From: Arthrobacter celericrescens
GTDB taxonomy: Bacteria; Actinomycetota; Actinomycetes; Actinomycetales; Micrococcaceae
DNA: 64,000 nt
Assembly (NCBI RefSeq): GCF_003614925.1
Contig: NZ_QYLP01000030.1
Location: 1-64,000, forward strand
Reading direction: 5' to 3'
In this document: positions 8,121 to 16,829 of the stretch, piece after piece
How positions within the stretch are numbered: the first letter of the stretch is position 1
Layout of the letters: every line of letters begins with the position of its first letter
Translations under genes and position numbers: made by a program
Notes under the pieces: model-generated
What the model saw: only the letters and a program-made list of their open reading frames with translations
What the model was told of the DNA's origin: nothing
Databases searched by the model: none

Positions 8121-8131
8121 AAAGGTCATCC

Positions 8132-8800
8132 ATGCCCGAGCCCTCCCCCTCACCGGCCGAAACCAAGCCGCGCCGGAGGGCCGGCCGGCCCGTGGGGTCG
8201 GTCCTGGACAAGGCCGGCATCACCGCGGCGGCGCTGGCCCTGGTCAGCAAGAAGGGCTACGACGGCCTCACCATGGCGGCGCTGGCCAAGTCGCTGGGCG
8301 TGGCGCCGTCAGCCCTCTACAACCACGTGGGGTCGAAGGACGACGTGCTCAGGCTCGTGGAAGAGGACCTGATGTCCCAGGTGGACTCGAGCGTCTTCGG
8401 CAGCCTGCCTTGGGAGGAAGCGGTCAAGTCGTGGGCGTACTCCTACCGCGACATCTTCTCCGCGCACACACCGTTGATTTCGGTCATCGCGGTCCTGCCG
8501 GTGACCGACGCCCCGCAGACCCTGGCCATGTACGAGGCCGTCACGGAGGGGTTCCTGCGCGCCGGCTTCCCCGAGGACCGCATCATCCCCTGCATCGTGG
8601 CTCTCGAGGCCTATATCTTCGGCGCAGCCTTCGACGCCACCGCCCCGGCGGACATCTTCGACTCCGGAAAGCTCGCCGAATCCACGCCACACTTCACGGC
8701 GGCCGTGCGCAGCCTCGGTCCGGTGAACTACCCCTCGGACCTCGCGTTCCGTATGGGCCTGGACGCGCTGGTTGCGGGCTTCGGGGCGCTGCGGGGCTGA
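8132..8800 (+). CDS. TetR-family transcriptional regulator
   Basis: About 222 residues from the ATG at 8132 (AAAGG 6 bases upstream); an ATG at 8099 in frame is the alternative. The frame opening at 8036 is excluded because it starts inside the operator. After a Pro/Arg-rich N-terminus, a helix-turn-helix is seen in LTMAALAKSLGVAPSALYNH, followed by an all-helical ligand domain. Position beside putrescine oxidase with an intervening perfect palindrome suggests it represses the oxidase and itself in response to a polyamine or related amine; the ligand is unknown. Confidence 0.85.
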   Translation: MPEPSPSPAETKPRRRAGRPVGSVLDKAGITAAALALVSKKGYDGLTMAALAKSLGVAPSALYNHVGSKDDVLRLVEEDLMSQVDSSVFGSLPWEEAVKSWAYSYRDIFSAHTPLISVIAVLPVTDAPQTLAMYEAVTEGFLRAGFPEDRIIPCIVALEAYIFGAAFDATAPADIFDSGKLAESTPHFTAAVRSLGPVNYPSDLAFRMGLDALVAGFGALRG

Positions 8801-8890
8801 AAAGGCGCTGCTGGACCGCGCCCGTGGCCCGCCACTGCGGGAACGGCGCGGGGCTAAAAGGCGCTGCGGCGAACGTCCCGGGTTAAACAA

Positions 8891-8920
8891 AAACACCCCG
8901 GTCCGAAGACCGGGGTGTTT
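8891..8920. terminator. Bidirectional terminator between tetR and tRNA-Leu
   Basis: Perfect 13-base stem: AAACACCCCGGTC (8891-8903), tetraloop CGAA, GACCGGGGTGTTT (8908-8920), with A-rich and T-rich flanks. It serves the rightward TetR gene and the leftward tRNA. Confidence 0.85.
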
Positions 8921-8928
8921 CAAATGCG

Positions 8929-9011
8929 TGCGCGAGGGGGGATTTGAACCCCCACGCCCTTTCGGACACTGGCACCTGAAGCCAGCGCGTCTGCCGTTCC
9001 GCCACTCGCGC
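8929..9011 (-). tRNA. tRNA-Leu(CAG)
   Basis: 83 bases, type II tRNA with a long variable arm. Acceptor GCGCGAG pairs with CTCGCGC; the anticodon loop TTCAGGT, closed by CTGGC/GCCAG, gives anticodon CAG; the T arm has GGTTCAAATCC. Discriminator base is A; CCA is not encoded. A terminator hairpin follows directly. Confidence 0.95.
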
Positions 9012-9376
9012 GCAACTTCTCCTGCACGGAACGATCCACAAGTTTCCTTGCTTCCTGCCCTGCAAAAGCAGCGAGATCAAGCATAACGGAACTTGGAGCA
9101 AAAACACCAATCGGGCCGCCGCAGGGCTTTCAGGCCCCGGAATGACGCGGTTTTCGCGCCCGGTCACCGAGGGTTGTGGGGCTACTGTGACGAACTTTTC
9201 CGCGTGCCCGGCCGTTGCGGATTAAGGCCATTCACAGCCATGCCCAGTAGTATCGGGAAAGGAGTGGCCTTCATAAGGCCATGCCGTCACGGACTCCAAA
9301 GGTCCATGCCTGCTGCGAGGGACGAGGCCCGCGCAGCGGTTAGTTGCCGGGTCGATGGAACGGAAGGAGGAGGACC
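9012..9376. other. Intergenic region, tRNA-Leu to fhaA
   Basis: 365 bases without a supported gene. It must hold the divergent promoters of tRNA-Leu and of the fhaA-pknB operon. I could not fix -35/-10 pairs with proper spacing. The fhaA Shine-Dalgarno (GGAAGGAGGAGG, 9362-9373) is at its right end. Confidence 0.6.
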
Positions 9377-10132
9377 ATGGGATTGCTCGACAGGGTTGAG
9401 CGCGGCATCGAAAAAGCCGTCCGCGGTGTCTTCTCCACCGGCTCCCGCGCCCGGGTGGAACCCGTGGAAATAGCCAGCAAGCTCCGCCGCGAACTGGACA
9501 ACAAGTCCCTCACCATCGCCGCCGGACGCACCTTGGCTCCGAACGTCTTCGACGTCCTCCTCAGCGTTCAGGACTTCACCCGCGCCCAGGAATGGGGAAC
9601 CCCGCTGGCGGAGGAACTGTGCGACGTCGTCATCCAGCACGTGCGCAGCCAGGGGTATACGCTGCAGGGCCCCGTGCGCATCTCGTTCCGGCAGGACGAA
9701 ACCCAGCGCGAGGGCCATTTCGAAATCACCTCGAGCACGGAAAAATCCGGCGGCGCCCCCGCCCCTGCACCCCGCAACAACCTCCCCGCCGCACCCGGCC
9801 GGGAACCATCCAGGCTTCAGCCCGTCCTGGACATCGGCGGCCAGCGCTACTCGCTGAACGCGCCCTCGGTGATTCTGGGCCGATCCTCCGAAGCAGACAT
9901 CCTCGTGGAAGACACCGGGGTGTCACGCAAGCACCTGGAGATCCGCAGCGAAGGCGGCTTTGTCCGCGCCGTGGACCTCGGCTCCACCAACGGGAGCTAT
10001 GTCAACGGGCACAAACTGGATGGCAGCACGGAACTTGTAGACGGTTCCACAATCACGATGGGACGAACCAAGATCATCTTCAGGCTTCTGAACGTGCCCC
10101 CCAACAGCTCCGACCCCGGGGGCCGCGCGTGA
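9377..10132 (+). CDS. fhaA: FhaA: DUF3662 and FHA domain protein
   Basis: 251 residues from the ATG at 9377, directly after a strong GGAGGAGG. Residues about 1-115 form the DUF3662 domain (start MGLLDRVERGIEKAVRG); a short Pro/Ala linker follows; the C-terminal ~90 residues are an FHA domain with ILGRSSEADI, GVSRKHLEI and LGSTNGSYVNG. FHA domains bind phosphothreonine. In mycobacteria FhaA binds the phosphorylated pseudokinase part of MviN and slows peptidoglycan synthesis. First gene of the operon that ends with pknB; its stop overlaps the fhaB start by 4 bases. Confidence 0.93.
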   Translation: MGLLDRVERGIEKAVRGVFSTGSRARVEPVEIASKLRRELDNKSLTIAAGRTLAPNVFDVLLSVQDFTRAQEWGTPLAEELCDVVIQHVRSQGYTLQGPVRISFRQDETQREGHFEITSSTEKSGGAPAPAPRNNLPAAPGREPSRLQPVLDIGGQRYSLNAPSVILGRSSEADILVEDTGVSRKHLEIRSEGGFVRAVDLGSTNGSYVNGHKLDGSTELVDGSTITMGRTKIIFRLLNVPPNSSDPGGRA

Positions 10133-10608
10133 GCGAACTGACCATCACGGCCCTGCGTTTCGGCTTCCTGTTGCTCCTGTGGGTATTGATCTTCAGCATC
10201 GTGTCCGCAATGCGCCGGGACCTCATGATCGGACGCAAGGCAGCTACCGGTGCCCCGACGGCCCGCGAAGTACGCAAACATCCCGAACTGGCGCCCCCTA
10301 CGCCGGCCCCGAAGCAGCAGGCCCGGCAGCTCGTCGTCGTCGAAGGTCCGCTCAAGGGAACCACGGTGCAGCTGGCCGCCAGCCCCATCCTGCTGGGCCG
10401 CGCCCAGGAAGCCACCCTGGTCCTCGAAGACGACTACGCCTCGGGACGGCATGCGCGACTGTTCCCGCAGGGCAGCCGCTGGTTCATCGAAGATCTCGGC
10501 TCCACCAACGGCACCTACCTGGCCGACCAGCAATTGACCCGGGCCCTGCCGGTGGAGCTTGGCGTCCCCGTGAGGATCGGCAAGACGGTCATTGAATTGA
10601 GGCCATAG
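10129..10608 (+). CDS. fhaB: FhaB (FipA-like) membrane FHA protein
   Basis: 159 residues from the GTG at 10129, overlapping the fhaA stop (GTGA). One N-terminal membrane segment (FGFLLLLWVLIFSIVSAM) is followed by a short linker and an FHA domain with ILLGRAQEATLV, SGRHARLF and LGSTNGTYLADQ. The mycobacterial homologue (FipA/FhaB) is a phosphothreonine reader acting in cell division. Coupled to the neighbours in the pstP-rodA-pbpA-pknA-pknB operon and a likely target of those kinases. Confidence 0.92.
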   Translation: MSELTITALRFGFLLLLWVLIFSIVSAMRRDLMIGRKAATGAPTAREVRKHPELAPPTPAPKQQARQLVVVEGPLKGTTVQLAASPILLGRAQEATLVLEDDYASGRHARLFPQGSRWFIEDLGSTNGTYLADQQLTRALPVELGVPVRIGKTVIELRP

Positions 10609-10610
10609 CC

Positions 10611-12236
10611 ATGGCTTCACCCCAGTCCCCCGAGGGCAAGCCCACGCCCGGAACCCGTCCGCTGATCATGCGCTATGCGGCGCGTTCCGACGTCGGCCGA
10701 CTTCGCTCCAAGAACGACGATTCAGCCTATGCTGGCCGCCACCTTGCCGTGGTCGCCGACGGGATGGGCGGGCATGCGGGCGGCGACGTCGCCTCGGCGT
10801 CCACCGTCCTGGACATGATCCACCTGGACCACGACGACTACCCCGAAGGCGCGGACACCGTCCTCGCCGACGAGATCCAGACGGCCAACTCCTTGCTCTC
10901 CGAGCTGGTCCACATGGATCCGAAGCTTGCGGGCATGGGCACCACTGTCACAGCCCTCCTGCTGGAGGGCTCCCAGCTGCATTTCGCCCACATCGGCGAT
11001 TCCCGTGCCTACCGGCTGCGCGGCACCACGTTCGAGCAGGTCAGCGTGGACCACACCTTCGTCCAGCGGCTCATCGACGAGGGCCGGCTCCGCCCGGAGG
11101 AAGCCGAAACCCACCCGCACAAGAACGTCCTCATGCGCGTGCTCGGCGATGTGGACGCGAGCCCGGAGCTGGACCTGGCGGTCCTCGAAGTCGAAGCCGG
11201 CGAACGCTGGCTGCTCTGCTCGGACGGCTTGAACTACGTTCCCGGACCGGTGGTGGAGCAGGTGGTCCGGGAGACCCGGAACCTTGCCGAATGCGCCGAA
11301 CTGCTGATCCAGCTGACGCTGGCGAACGGCGCCCCGGACAACGTCACCGTGGTGATGCTGGAAATCGCCGAGGAAACCGGCGACGACGTCACTACGGCTT
11401 CCGTCGAGATCGTCGCCCCCGCGGAACCCGCCCCGCCTGCCGCCACGGAGAGTGCCGAAACCGTCGAAGCGTCGGAAACAGCGGCCGGGGAAAAGACACC
11501 TGCCGCAGCGGCCGGAACGGCCGCGTCCGCGGAAGGCGCCAAGCCTGCCGGCGAGCCCCCCGCCGTCACCGACCCGCACCTCGGTGAGCACCTTTCCGCG
11601 GAAGTCCTCCGCGAAGAGCTCGCTTCCCGCCCGCACGAACTGGTGGGCGCCGCGGCCACGGCGGCCGAAACCGGATCCATCCCCACCGTGGCCGGCCGCA
11701 GCGTGGCCCGCCGGGCAGCCACCATGCTCACCCACAAGGCAGAACAGGACCGCGAAGAAGTCCTCGTGCTGCCCGCCGGGCGCCGCCGCTGGCTCACGAT
11801 CCTCGCAGCATCCGTCCTGGCCGTTTTCCTGGTCGCCGGGCTGTGGCTCGGCTACGCCTGGACGCAGACCCGCTTCTACGTGGGCGAATACGACAGCCGG
11901 GTGGCGATCTTCAACGGGATCTCCCAGCGCCTGGGTCCCATCCAGCTGTCCAGCCTGGAATCGGTATCGAAGCTCAAGCTGGATACGCTTCCCGAGTTCC
12001 AGCAGCAAAGGGTCCGGCAGACCATCCCAACGGACAGCCTTGAAGCCGCGCAGCGCATCGTGAAGAACCTGGAGGAGCCGGACGGTTCCGCCCCGACTCC
12101 ATGCCCGTCGCCGAGCGCCAAGCCGACACCGTCCGCTAAGGCCTCGCCGTCTGCCAAGCCCTCGCCGGGTTCCACCGCCAAACCCTCGGCATCGCCCACG
12201 CCAAGCAACGCACCATGTGAGGAGGTGTCCCCGTGA
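10611..12236 (+). CDS. pstP: PP2C-type Ser/Thr phosphatase PstP
   Basis: 541 residues. The PP2C domain occupies roughly residues 15-250, with metal-binding motifs VVADGMGGHAGGD, HIGDSRAYRL, LLCSDGLN and PDNVTVVML. An Ala/Glu-rich linker of about 130 residues leads to one membrane segment (LTILAASVLAVFLVAGLWLG) and an extracytoplasmic tail ending in Ser-Pro-Lys-rich repeats. It reverses PknA/PknB phosphorylation. The start lies 2 bases after the fhaB stop, and its stop overlaps the next gene (GTGA). Confidence 0.95.
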   Translation: MASPQSPEGKPTPGTRPLIMRYAARSDVGRLRSKNDDSAYAGRHLAVVADGMGGHAGGDVASASTVLDMIHLDHDDYPEGADTVLADEIQTANSLLSELVHMDPKLAGMGTTVTALLLEGSQLHFAHIGDSRAYRLRGTTFEQVSVDHTFVQRLIDEGRLRPEEAETHPHKNVLMRVLGDVDASPELDLAVLEVEAGERWLLCSDGLNYVPGPVVEQVVRETRNLAECAELLIQLTLANGAPDNVTVVMLEIAEETGDDVTTASVEIVAPAEPAPPAATESAETVEASETAAGEKTPAAAAGTAASAEGAKPAGEPPAVTDPHLGEHLSAEVLREELASRPHELVGAAATAAETGSIPTVAGRSVARRAATMLTHKAEQDREEVLVLPAGRRRWLTILAASVLAVFLVAGLWLGYAWTQTRFYVGEYDSRVAIFNGISQRLGPIQLSSLESVSKLKLDTLPEFQQQRVRQTIPTDSLEAAQRIVKNLEEPDGSAPTPCPSPSAKPTPSAKASPSAKPSPGSTAKPSASPTPSNAPCEEVSP

Positions 12237-13600
12237 TCAAGGCAGATACTGCACCCAAGCCCCGGCGCAACGTTGAACTTGCGCTCCTCGTGCTGGCCCT
12301 CGCCGTCGGGATCGGCGCAAGCGCCATGGTGGACCTCAACTCCGAGACCCCCTTCGACAGCGATTTCTGGTTCCAGTCGATCCTGCTGGCCGTGGCTGCC
12401 TTTGCCTTCCACGTCGTCCTGCGCATCCGCGCTAAATATGCCGATCCGGTGATACTTCCGATCGTGGTGGCCCTGAACGGCCTGGGATTGGCCCTCATCC
12501 ACCGGATGGACGGACCCGGGGACGACACCGGCAACAACCAGCTGCGCTGGACCCTGATCGCCGTCGCCGTCGCGATCACGGCGATCTGGTTCCTCAAGGA
12601 CCACCGGATCCTGCGCCGCTTCACCTTCATTTCGCTGGCTGCCAGCGCCCTCCTGCTGGTCCTGCCGCTGGTTCCCGGCATCTCGGCCGGTGAAGTCCTG
12701 GGCGCCAGCGTGTGGATCCGGCTTGGCCCCATGACCTTCCAGCCCGGTGAAATCGCCAAGATCACGCTGGCCATATTCTTCGCCGGGTATCTTTCCTCCA
12801 ACCGGGACCTGATCCTCCTGGCCGGCCGCAAGATCGGGCCGCTGCAGTTCCCGCGCTTCAAGGACATGGGCCCCATGATCACGGCCTGGCTCGTCAGCAT
12901 CGGCGTCCTCGTCTTCCAGCGCGACCTCGGTTCCTCCGTGCTGTTCTTCGGCTTGTTCATCGTGATGATCTACGTCGCCACCAGCCGCATCAGCTGGGTG
13001 GTGATCGGCCTGGCCCTGATCCTGGGCGGCGGTTTCGTGGCGTCCAGGATCTTCTCGCACGTGGGCTTCCGGCTCGACAGCTGGTGGAACGCCTTCACCC
13101 CCGAGGTGTACGACCGTTTCCCCGGCGGCAGCCGCCAGATCGTCCAGGGCCTATTCGGAATGGCCGACGGCGGACTGGTCGGCACCGGGCTCGGCCAGGG
13201 CCGGCCGGACCTCGTCCCCTTCGCCAACAGCGACATGATCATCGCCCTGATCGGTGAAGAACTCGGCCTGATCGGGCTGTTCGCCGTCGTTCTGTTGTAT
13301 CTGCTGCTGTTCACCCGCGGCTTCCGGGCAGCCCTGGGCACCAGGGACGCCTTCGGCAAGCTGTTGGCCTGCGGCCTGTCCTTCGCGATCGCCCTTCAGT
13401 GCTTCGTGGTGATCGGCGGGGTGACCCGCCTGATCCCACTGACTGGACTCACCACGCCCTTCCTCGCGGCCGGCGGCTCCTCGCTGCTGGCCAACTGGAT
13501 CATCGTGGGCCTCCTGCTGATGATTTCGCACACCGCCCGCAGCCCCATCGATACGACCCCCATGACCGACGCATCCAGTGAGGCGGTGAAGCAGCCGTGA
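12233..13600 (+). CDS. rodA: RodA/FtsW-type SEDS peptidoglycan polymerase
   Basis: 455 residues with about 12 membrane segments and an extended cytoplasmic N-terminus. SEDS signatures include LGPMTFQPGEIAKITLAI, FQRDLGSS, NSDMIIALIGEELGL and LPLTGLTTPF-like text in its C-terminal part. SEDS proteins polymerise lipid II glycan strands with a partner class B PBP, here the next gene pbpA. Its GTG start overlaps the pstP stop and its stop overlaps the pbpA start by 4 bases, so the pair is translationally coupled. Confidence 0.95.
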   Translation: MIKADTAPKPRRNVELALLVLALAVGIGASAMVDLNSETPFDSDFWFQSILLAVAAFAFHVVLRIRAKYADPVILPIVVALNGLGLALIHRMDGPGDDTGNNQLRWTLIAVAVAITAIWFLKDHRILRRFTFISLAASALLLVLPLVPGISAGEVLGASVWIRLGPMTFQPGEIAKITLAIFFAGYLSSNRDLILLAGRKIGPLQFPRFKDMGPMITAWLVSIGVLVFQRDLGSSVLFFGLFIVMIYVATSRISWVVIGLALILGGGFVASRIFSHVGFRLDSWWNAFTPEVYDRFPGGSRQIVQGLFGMADGGLVGTGLGQGRPDLVPFANSDMIIALIGEELGLIGLFAVVLLYLLLFTRGFRAALGTRDAFGKLLACGLSFAIALQCFVVIGGVTRLIPLTGLTTPFLAAGGSSLLANWIIVGLLLMISHTARSPIDTTPMTDASSEAVKQP

Positions 13601-15054
13601 ACCAGTCCATCCGCAGCGCATGGCTTGCCGCCGTCGCCATGTTCGCCCTGATCTTCGGCGCCATCAGCTACGTCCAGGTGGTTGGAGCCGATGAGCTCAA
13701 CGACAACCCCTGGAACCAGCGGGCCGTCCTGGCCGATTACTGCAAGGACCGCGGCGCCATCATTGTGGCCGGAAAGCCGATCGCCGAATCCGTGGCCGGG
13801 GACGAAACCTGCAGCTTCCAGCGCAAATACACGCAGCCCGAACTGTACGCCGGCATCACCGGGTACTTCTCCCGGACGTACGGGGCCAGCGGCCTGGAGC
13901 AGGAGCTCCGCGACGAGCTCGCGGGCAGTTCGGACCAGCTGTTCCTCGACAGGATCAGCCAGGTCTTCCTGGGCCGCCAGGCCAAGGGTGCCTCCGTTGA
14001 GCTCACCCTCGACCCGGCCATCCAGAAGCTGGCCTACGACCTCATCCCGGACGGCCAGCGCGGTTCGATCGTCGTGACGAACCCGAAGACCGGTGCGATC
14101 ATCGCCATGGCCTCCAAGCCGTCCTACGATCCGAACCTGATCGCCACCCACGACGTCGCCAAGGAACAGTCCAGCTTCGAGGAGCTCAACAAGGTCCGCG
14201 GCATCAACTTGAACCAGTCGGTCAGCGGACCCACGGGAGCCCTGCTGGCGCCCGGCTCGGTCTTCAAGCTGATCGACACCGCGGCCGCCCTGAACTCCGG
14301 GAAGTACAACAAGGACAGCGACCTGCCCAACCCGGCGAGCATGCCGCTGCCCGGTTCCTCGGCGTCCCTTCCGAACTACGCCGGTGGCAATTGCTACACG
14401 CGCACGACGGCGGACTTCGCCTTCGCGCTGGAGCAGTCCTGCAACACTCCCTTCGCCAGCATCGCCCTTGACCTCGGCCAGCAGGCCATCGCGGACCAGG
14501 CCAGGAAGTTCGGCTTCGGCCAGGACTTCGGCGACCAGCTCAAGCTCCAGTCCGCCGTCAGTGTCTTCCCCGATGACCTGGACGACGCCTCCCTGGCGCA
14601 GTCCGCCGTCGGGCAGCGCGACGTCAAGGCGACCCCGCTGCAGATTGCCATGATGACCGCCGCGATCGCCAACGGCGGCGTGCAGATGAAACCGAACCTG
14701 ATCAAGACGGTGCGCGCCCCTGACCTCCGGGTCATCAGCGAGCCGGAGCCGGAAGTCCTCCGCAACTCGACGAGCGCCGCGATCTCCCGGCAGATCACCG
14801 AGTGGATGACCGGCGTCGTGTCCGAGGGCATCGGCCGCGGCGCCGCGATCCCGGGCGTGCAGGTGGCCGGCAAGACCGGCACCGCCCAGTTGGGGGACAG
14901 CGGTTTGAACAATTCATGGTTTACCGGGTTTGCCCCGGCCAATGACCCGCAGGTGGCCGTCACCATCGTGATCGAAGGTGTCGACGTGACCACCGGCGCA
15001 CAGCTAACCAGTCCGAATGCGAAGAAGATTTTTGAGGCGGTGTTGAACAAGTGA
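13597..15054 (+). CDS. pbpA: Class B penicillin-binding protein PbpA
   Basis: 485 residues. One N-terminal membrane anchor is followed by a dimerisation region and a transpeptidase domain. Catalytic motifs are SxxK in APGSVFKL, SxN in EQSCNTPFA and KTG in [10 protein letters not shown]. It cross-links peptidoglycan outside the membrane, with RodA as glycan polymerase partner. The GTG start overlaps the rodA stop, and its stop overlaps the next kinase start (GTGA). Confidence 0.95.
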   Translation: MNQSIRSAWLAAVAMFALIFGAISYVQVVGADELNDNPWNQRAVLADYCKDRGAIIVAGKPIAESVAGDETCSFQRKYTQPELYAGITGYFSRTYGASGLEQELRDELAGSSDQLFLDRISQVFLGRQAKGASVELTLDPAIQKLAYDLIPDGQRGSIVVTNPKTGAIIAMASKPSYDPNLIATHDVAKEQSSFEELNKVRGINLNQSVSGPTGALLAPGSVFKLIDTAAALNSGKYNKDSDLPNPASMPLPGSSASLPNYAGGNCYTRTTADFAFALEQSCNTPFASIALDLGQQAIADQARKFGFGQDFGDQLKLQSAVSVFPDDLDDASLAQSAVGQRDVKATPLQIAMMTAAIANGGVQMKPNLIKTVRAPDLRVISEPEPEVLRNSTSAAISRQITEWMTGVVSEGIGRGAAIPGVQVAGKTGTAQLGDSGLNNSWFTGFAPANDPQVAVTIVIEGVDVTTGAQLTSPNAKKIFEAVLNK

Positions 15055-16823
15055 GACCTACGTCAGGAATCACCCTCGGCGGCAGGTTCCAGCTGACCAG
15101 CCGGATTGCGATCGGCGGCATGGGAGAGGTCTGGAAAGCAAAAGACCAGGTCCTCGGCCGCATTGTCGCCATCAAGGTCCTCAAGGAGGAATACACGGGC
15201 GATCCCGGCTTCCTGCAGCGTTTCCGCGCCGAAGCGCGCCACACCGCCCTGCTGAACCACGTGGGCATCGCCAACGTCTTCGACTACGGCGAGGAGGAGG
15301 GCTCGGCCTACCTCGTCATGGAGCTGGTGCCTGGGCAGCCGCTGAGCACCATCCTTGAGCGGGAACGGGTCCTGTCCCCGGACCGGGCCATGTCGATCAT
15401 TTCGCAGACCGCGCGCGCCCTGGCCGTCGCGCACGCCCAGGGCCTGGTGCACCGCGACGTGAAGCCGGGCAACCTGCTCATCACCCCGGACGGCCGGGTC
15501 AAGGTCACGGACTTCGGCATCGCCCGCCTCGCGGACCAGGTCCCGCTGACCCAGACCGGCCAGGTCATGGGAACTGCCCAGTACCTCGCCCCCGAGCAGG
15601 CCACTGGCCAGACCGCCACGGGCTCGTCGGACATATATTCCCTGGGCGTCATCGGTTATGAAAGCCTCACCGGGCACCGCCCGTTCTCCGGCGAATCGCA
15701 GATCGCCATCGCGTTGGCCCAGGTCAACGACGCGCCGCCGCCGCTGCCGGAGACCCTTCCTGTCCCGGTCCGCGCCCTGCTGATGTCCATGCTGGCCAAG
15801 GATCCCCGGAACCGCCCCGCGGATGCCATCAAGCTCGCCGAGGCCGCGGAAGCAATCCGCGCGGGGAATATCTCCGCAGCCCATGCCGCCGTTCCGGGCA
15901 TGCTCCTGTTCGAGGGGGCCACCGGTCCCATCACCGCCCCGACCGGCGTCGCGACGGCGCCCACCGGCGTCGTGGCTGCCCACGGCAGGGACGGGCACAC
16001 GACGGCGACTTCCGCGCTTCCGGTCCTCGGCGCAGCTGCGGGAGCTGCTGCCGCCGGGTCGCGGTCCGACGCCCTGGCCGCCGAGCGCACCCTCAACCCG
16101 GACGAATCCTCCGTGCTGTACGACGATGAAGACGAGGACAACTACGAGCCGCAGCCGGCACGCAAGAAGCGCAGTCCGTGGACGTGGCCGCTGATCGCCC
16201 TGCTGCTCCTGCTCCTCTTCGCCGGCCTGGGCCTCCTGCTGACCCAGATGGGCCTGTTCAACCCGACGTCTCCGGCGCCTTCATCCAGCACGAGCAGCCC
16301 GGCGTCGAGCAGCGCCCCGCCCACCTCCGCCTCGCCCAGCGCCACTGAAACCTCAGAGTCGCCGTCCCCGAGCGAAACCACCCCGAACACGGTCAACCTC
16401 ATTCCGGAGCAGTACCTCGGCCGCCCCTACGAGACCGTCCGCAGTGAGCTGATCGACCTTGGCTTCGTGGTCAAGGGCACCGAAAAGTTCGATACGTCCA
16501 CCCAGGGAACGGTGACGAACATCGAGCCTTCGGGCCCTGTCCTCAGGGGCGAGACGATCGCGGTCACGTATTCGAAGGGTCCGGAGAAGATCGCGGTTCC
16601 CAACATCGCCCAGGGCGCCACCGAGTCCCAGGTGCGGGCAGCCATCGAAGGCGCGGGCCTTCGCTGGGTACGGGGCGAAGCCGTCGAGGGTGAGGTCGGC
16701 CAGGCACCGGACACCTTCGTCAGTTCGGAACCGGACGCGGGCACGGAGGTCAACGCCGGCGCCACCGTCGTCTACCATCTGTCCATGGCCAAAGCCTCGT
16801 CCTCCGCTTCCCCGAGCAAATAG
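15051..16823 (+). CDS. pknA: Ser/Thr protein kinase in the pknA position, with PASTA repeats
   Basis: 590 residues. Kinase domain at about residues 8-275: glycine loop [10 protein letters not shown], lysine in [10 protein letters not shown], catalytic [15 protein letters not shown], and [11 protein letters not shown] low-complexity linker precedes one membrane segment (about residue 380) and two PASTA-like repeats outside the membrane. M. tuberculosis PknA lacks PASTA repeats, so this gene differs from the type example although it holds the same operon position. GTG start overlapping the pbpA stop. Confidence 0.92.
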   Translation: MRPTSGITLGGRFQLTSRIAIGGMGEVWKAKDQVLGRIVAIKVLKEEYTGDPGFLQRFRAEARHTALLNHVGIANVFDYGEEEGSAYLVMELVPGQPLSTILERERVLSPDRAMSIISQTARALAVAHAQGLVHRDVKPGNLLITPDGRVKVTDFGIARLADQVPLTQTGQVMGTAQYLAPEQATGQTATGSSDIYSLGVIGYESLTGHRPFSGESQIAIALAQVNDAPPPLPETLPVPVRALLMSMLAKDPRNRPADAIKLAEAAEAIRAGNISAAHAAVPGMLLFEGATGPITAPTGVATAPTGVVAAHGRDGHTTATSALPVLGAAAGAAAAGSRSDALAAERTLNPDESSVLYDDEDEDNYEPQPARKKRSPWTWPLIALLLLLLFAGLGLLLTQMGLFNPTSPAPSSSTSSPASSSAPPTSASPSATETSESPSPSETTPNTVNLIPEQYLGRPYETVRSELIDLGFVVKGTEKFDTSTQGTVTNIEPSGPVLRGETIAVTYSKGPEKIAVPNIAQGATESQVRAAIEGAGLRWVRGEAVEGEVGQAPDTFVSSEPDAGTEVNAGATVVYHLSMAKASSSASPSK

Positions 16824-16829
16824 GAAAGC

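Noticed and set aside
8036..8131. TetR start at 8036
   Set aside because: This ATG lies inside the perfect operator palindrome, and no Shine-Dalgarno precedes it; 8132 or 8099 are better.
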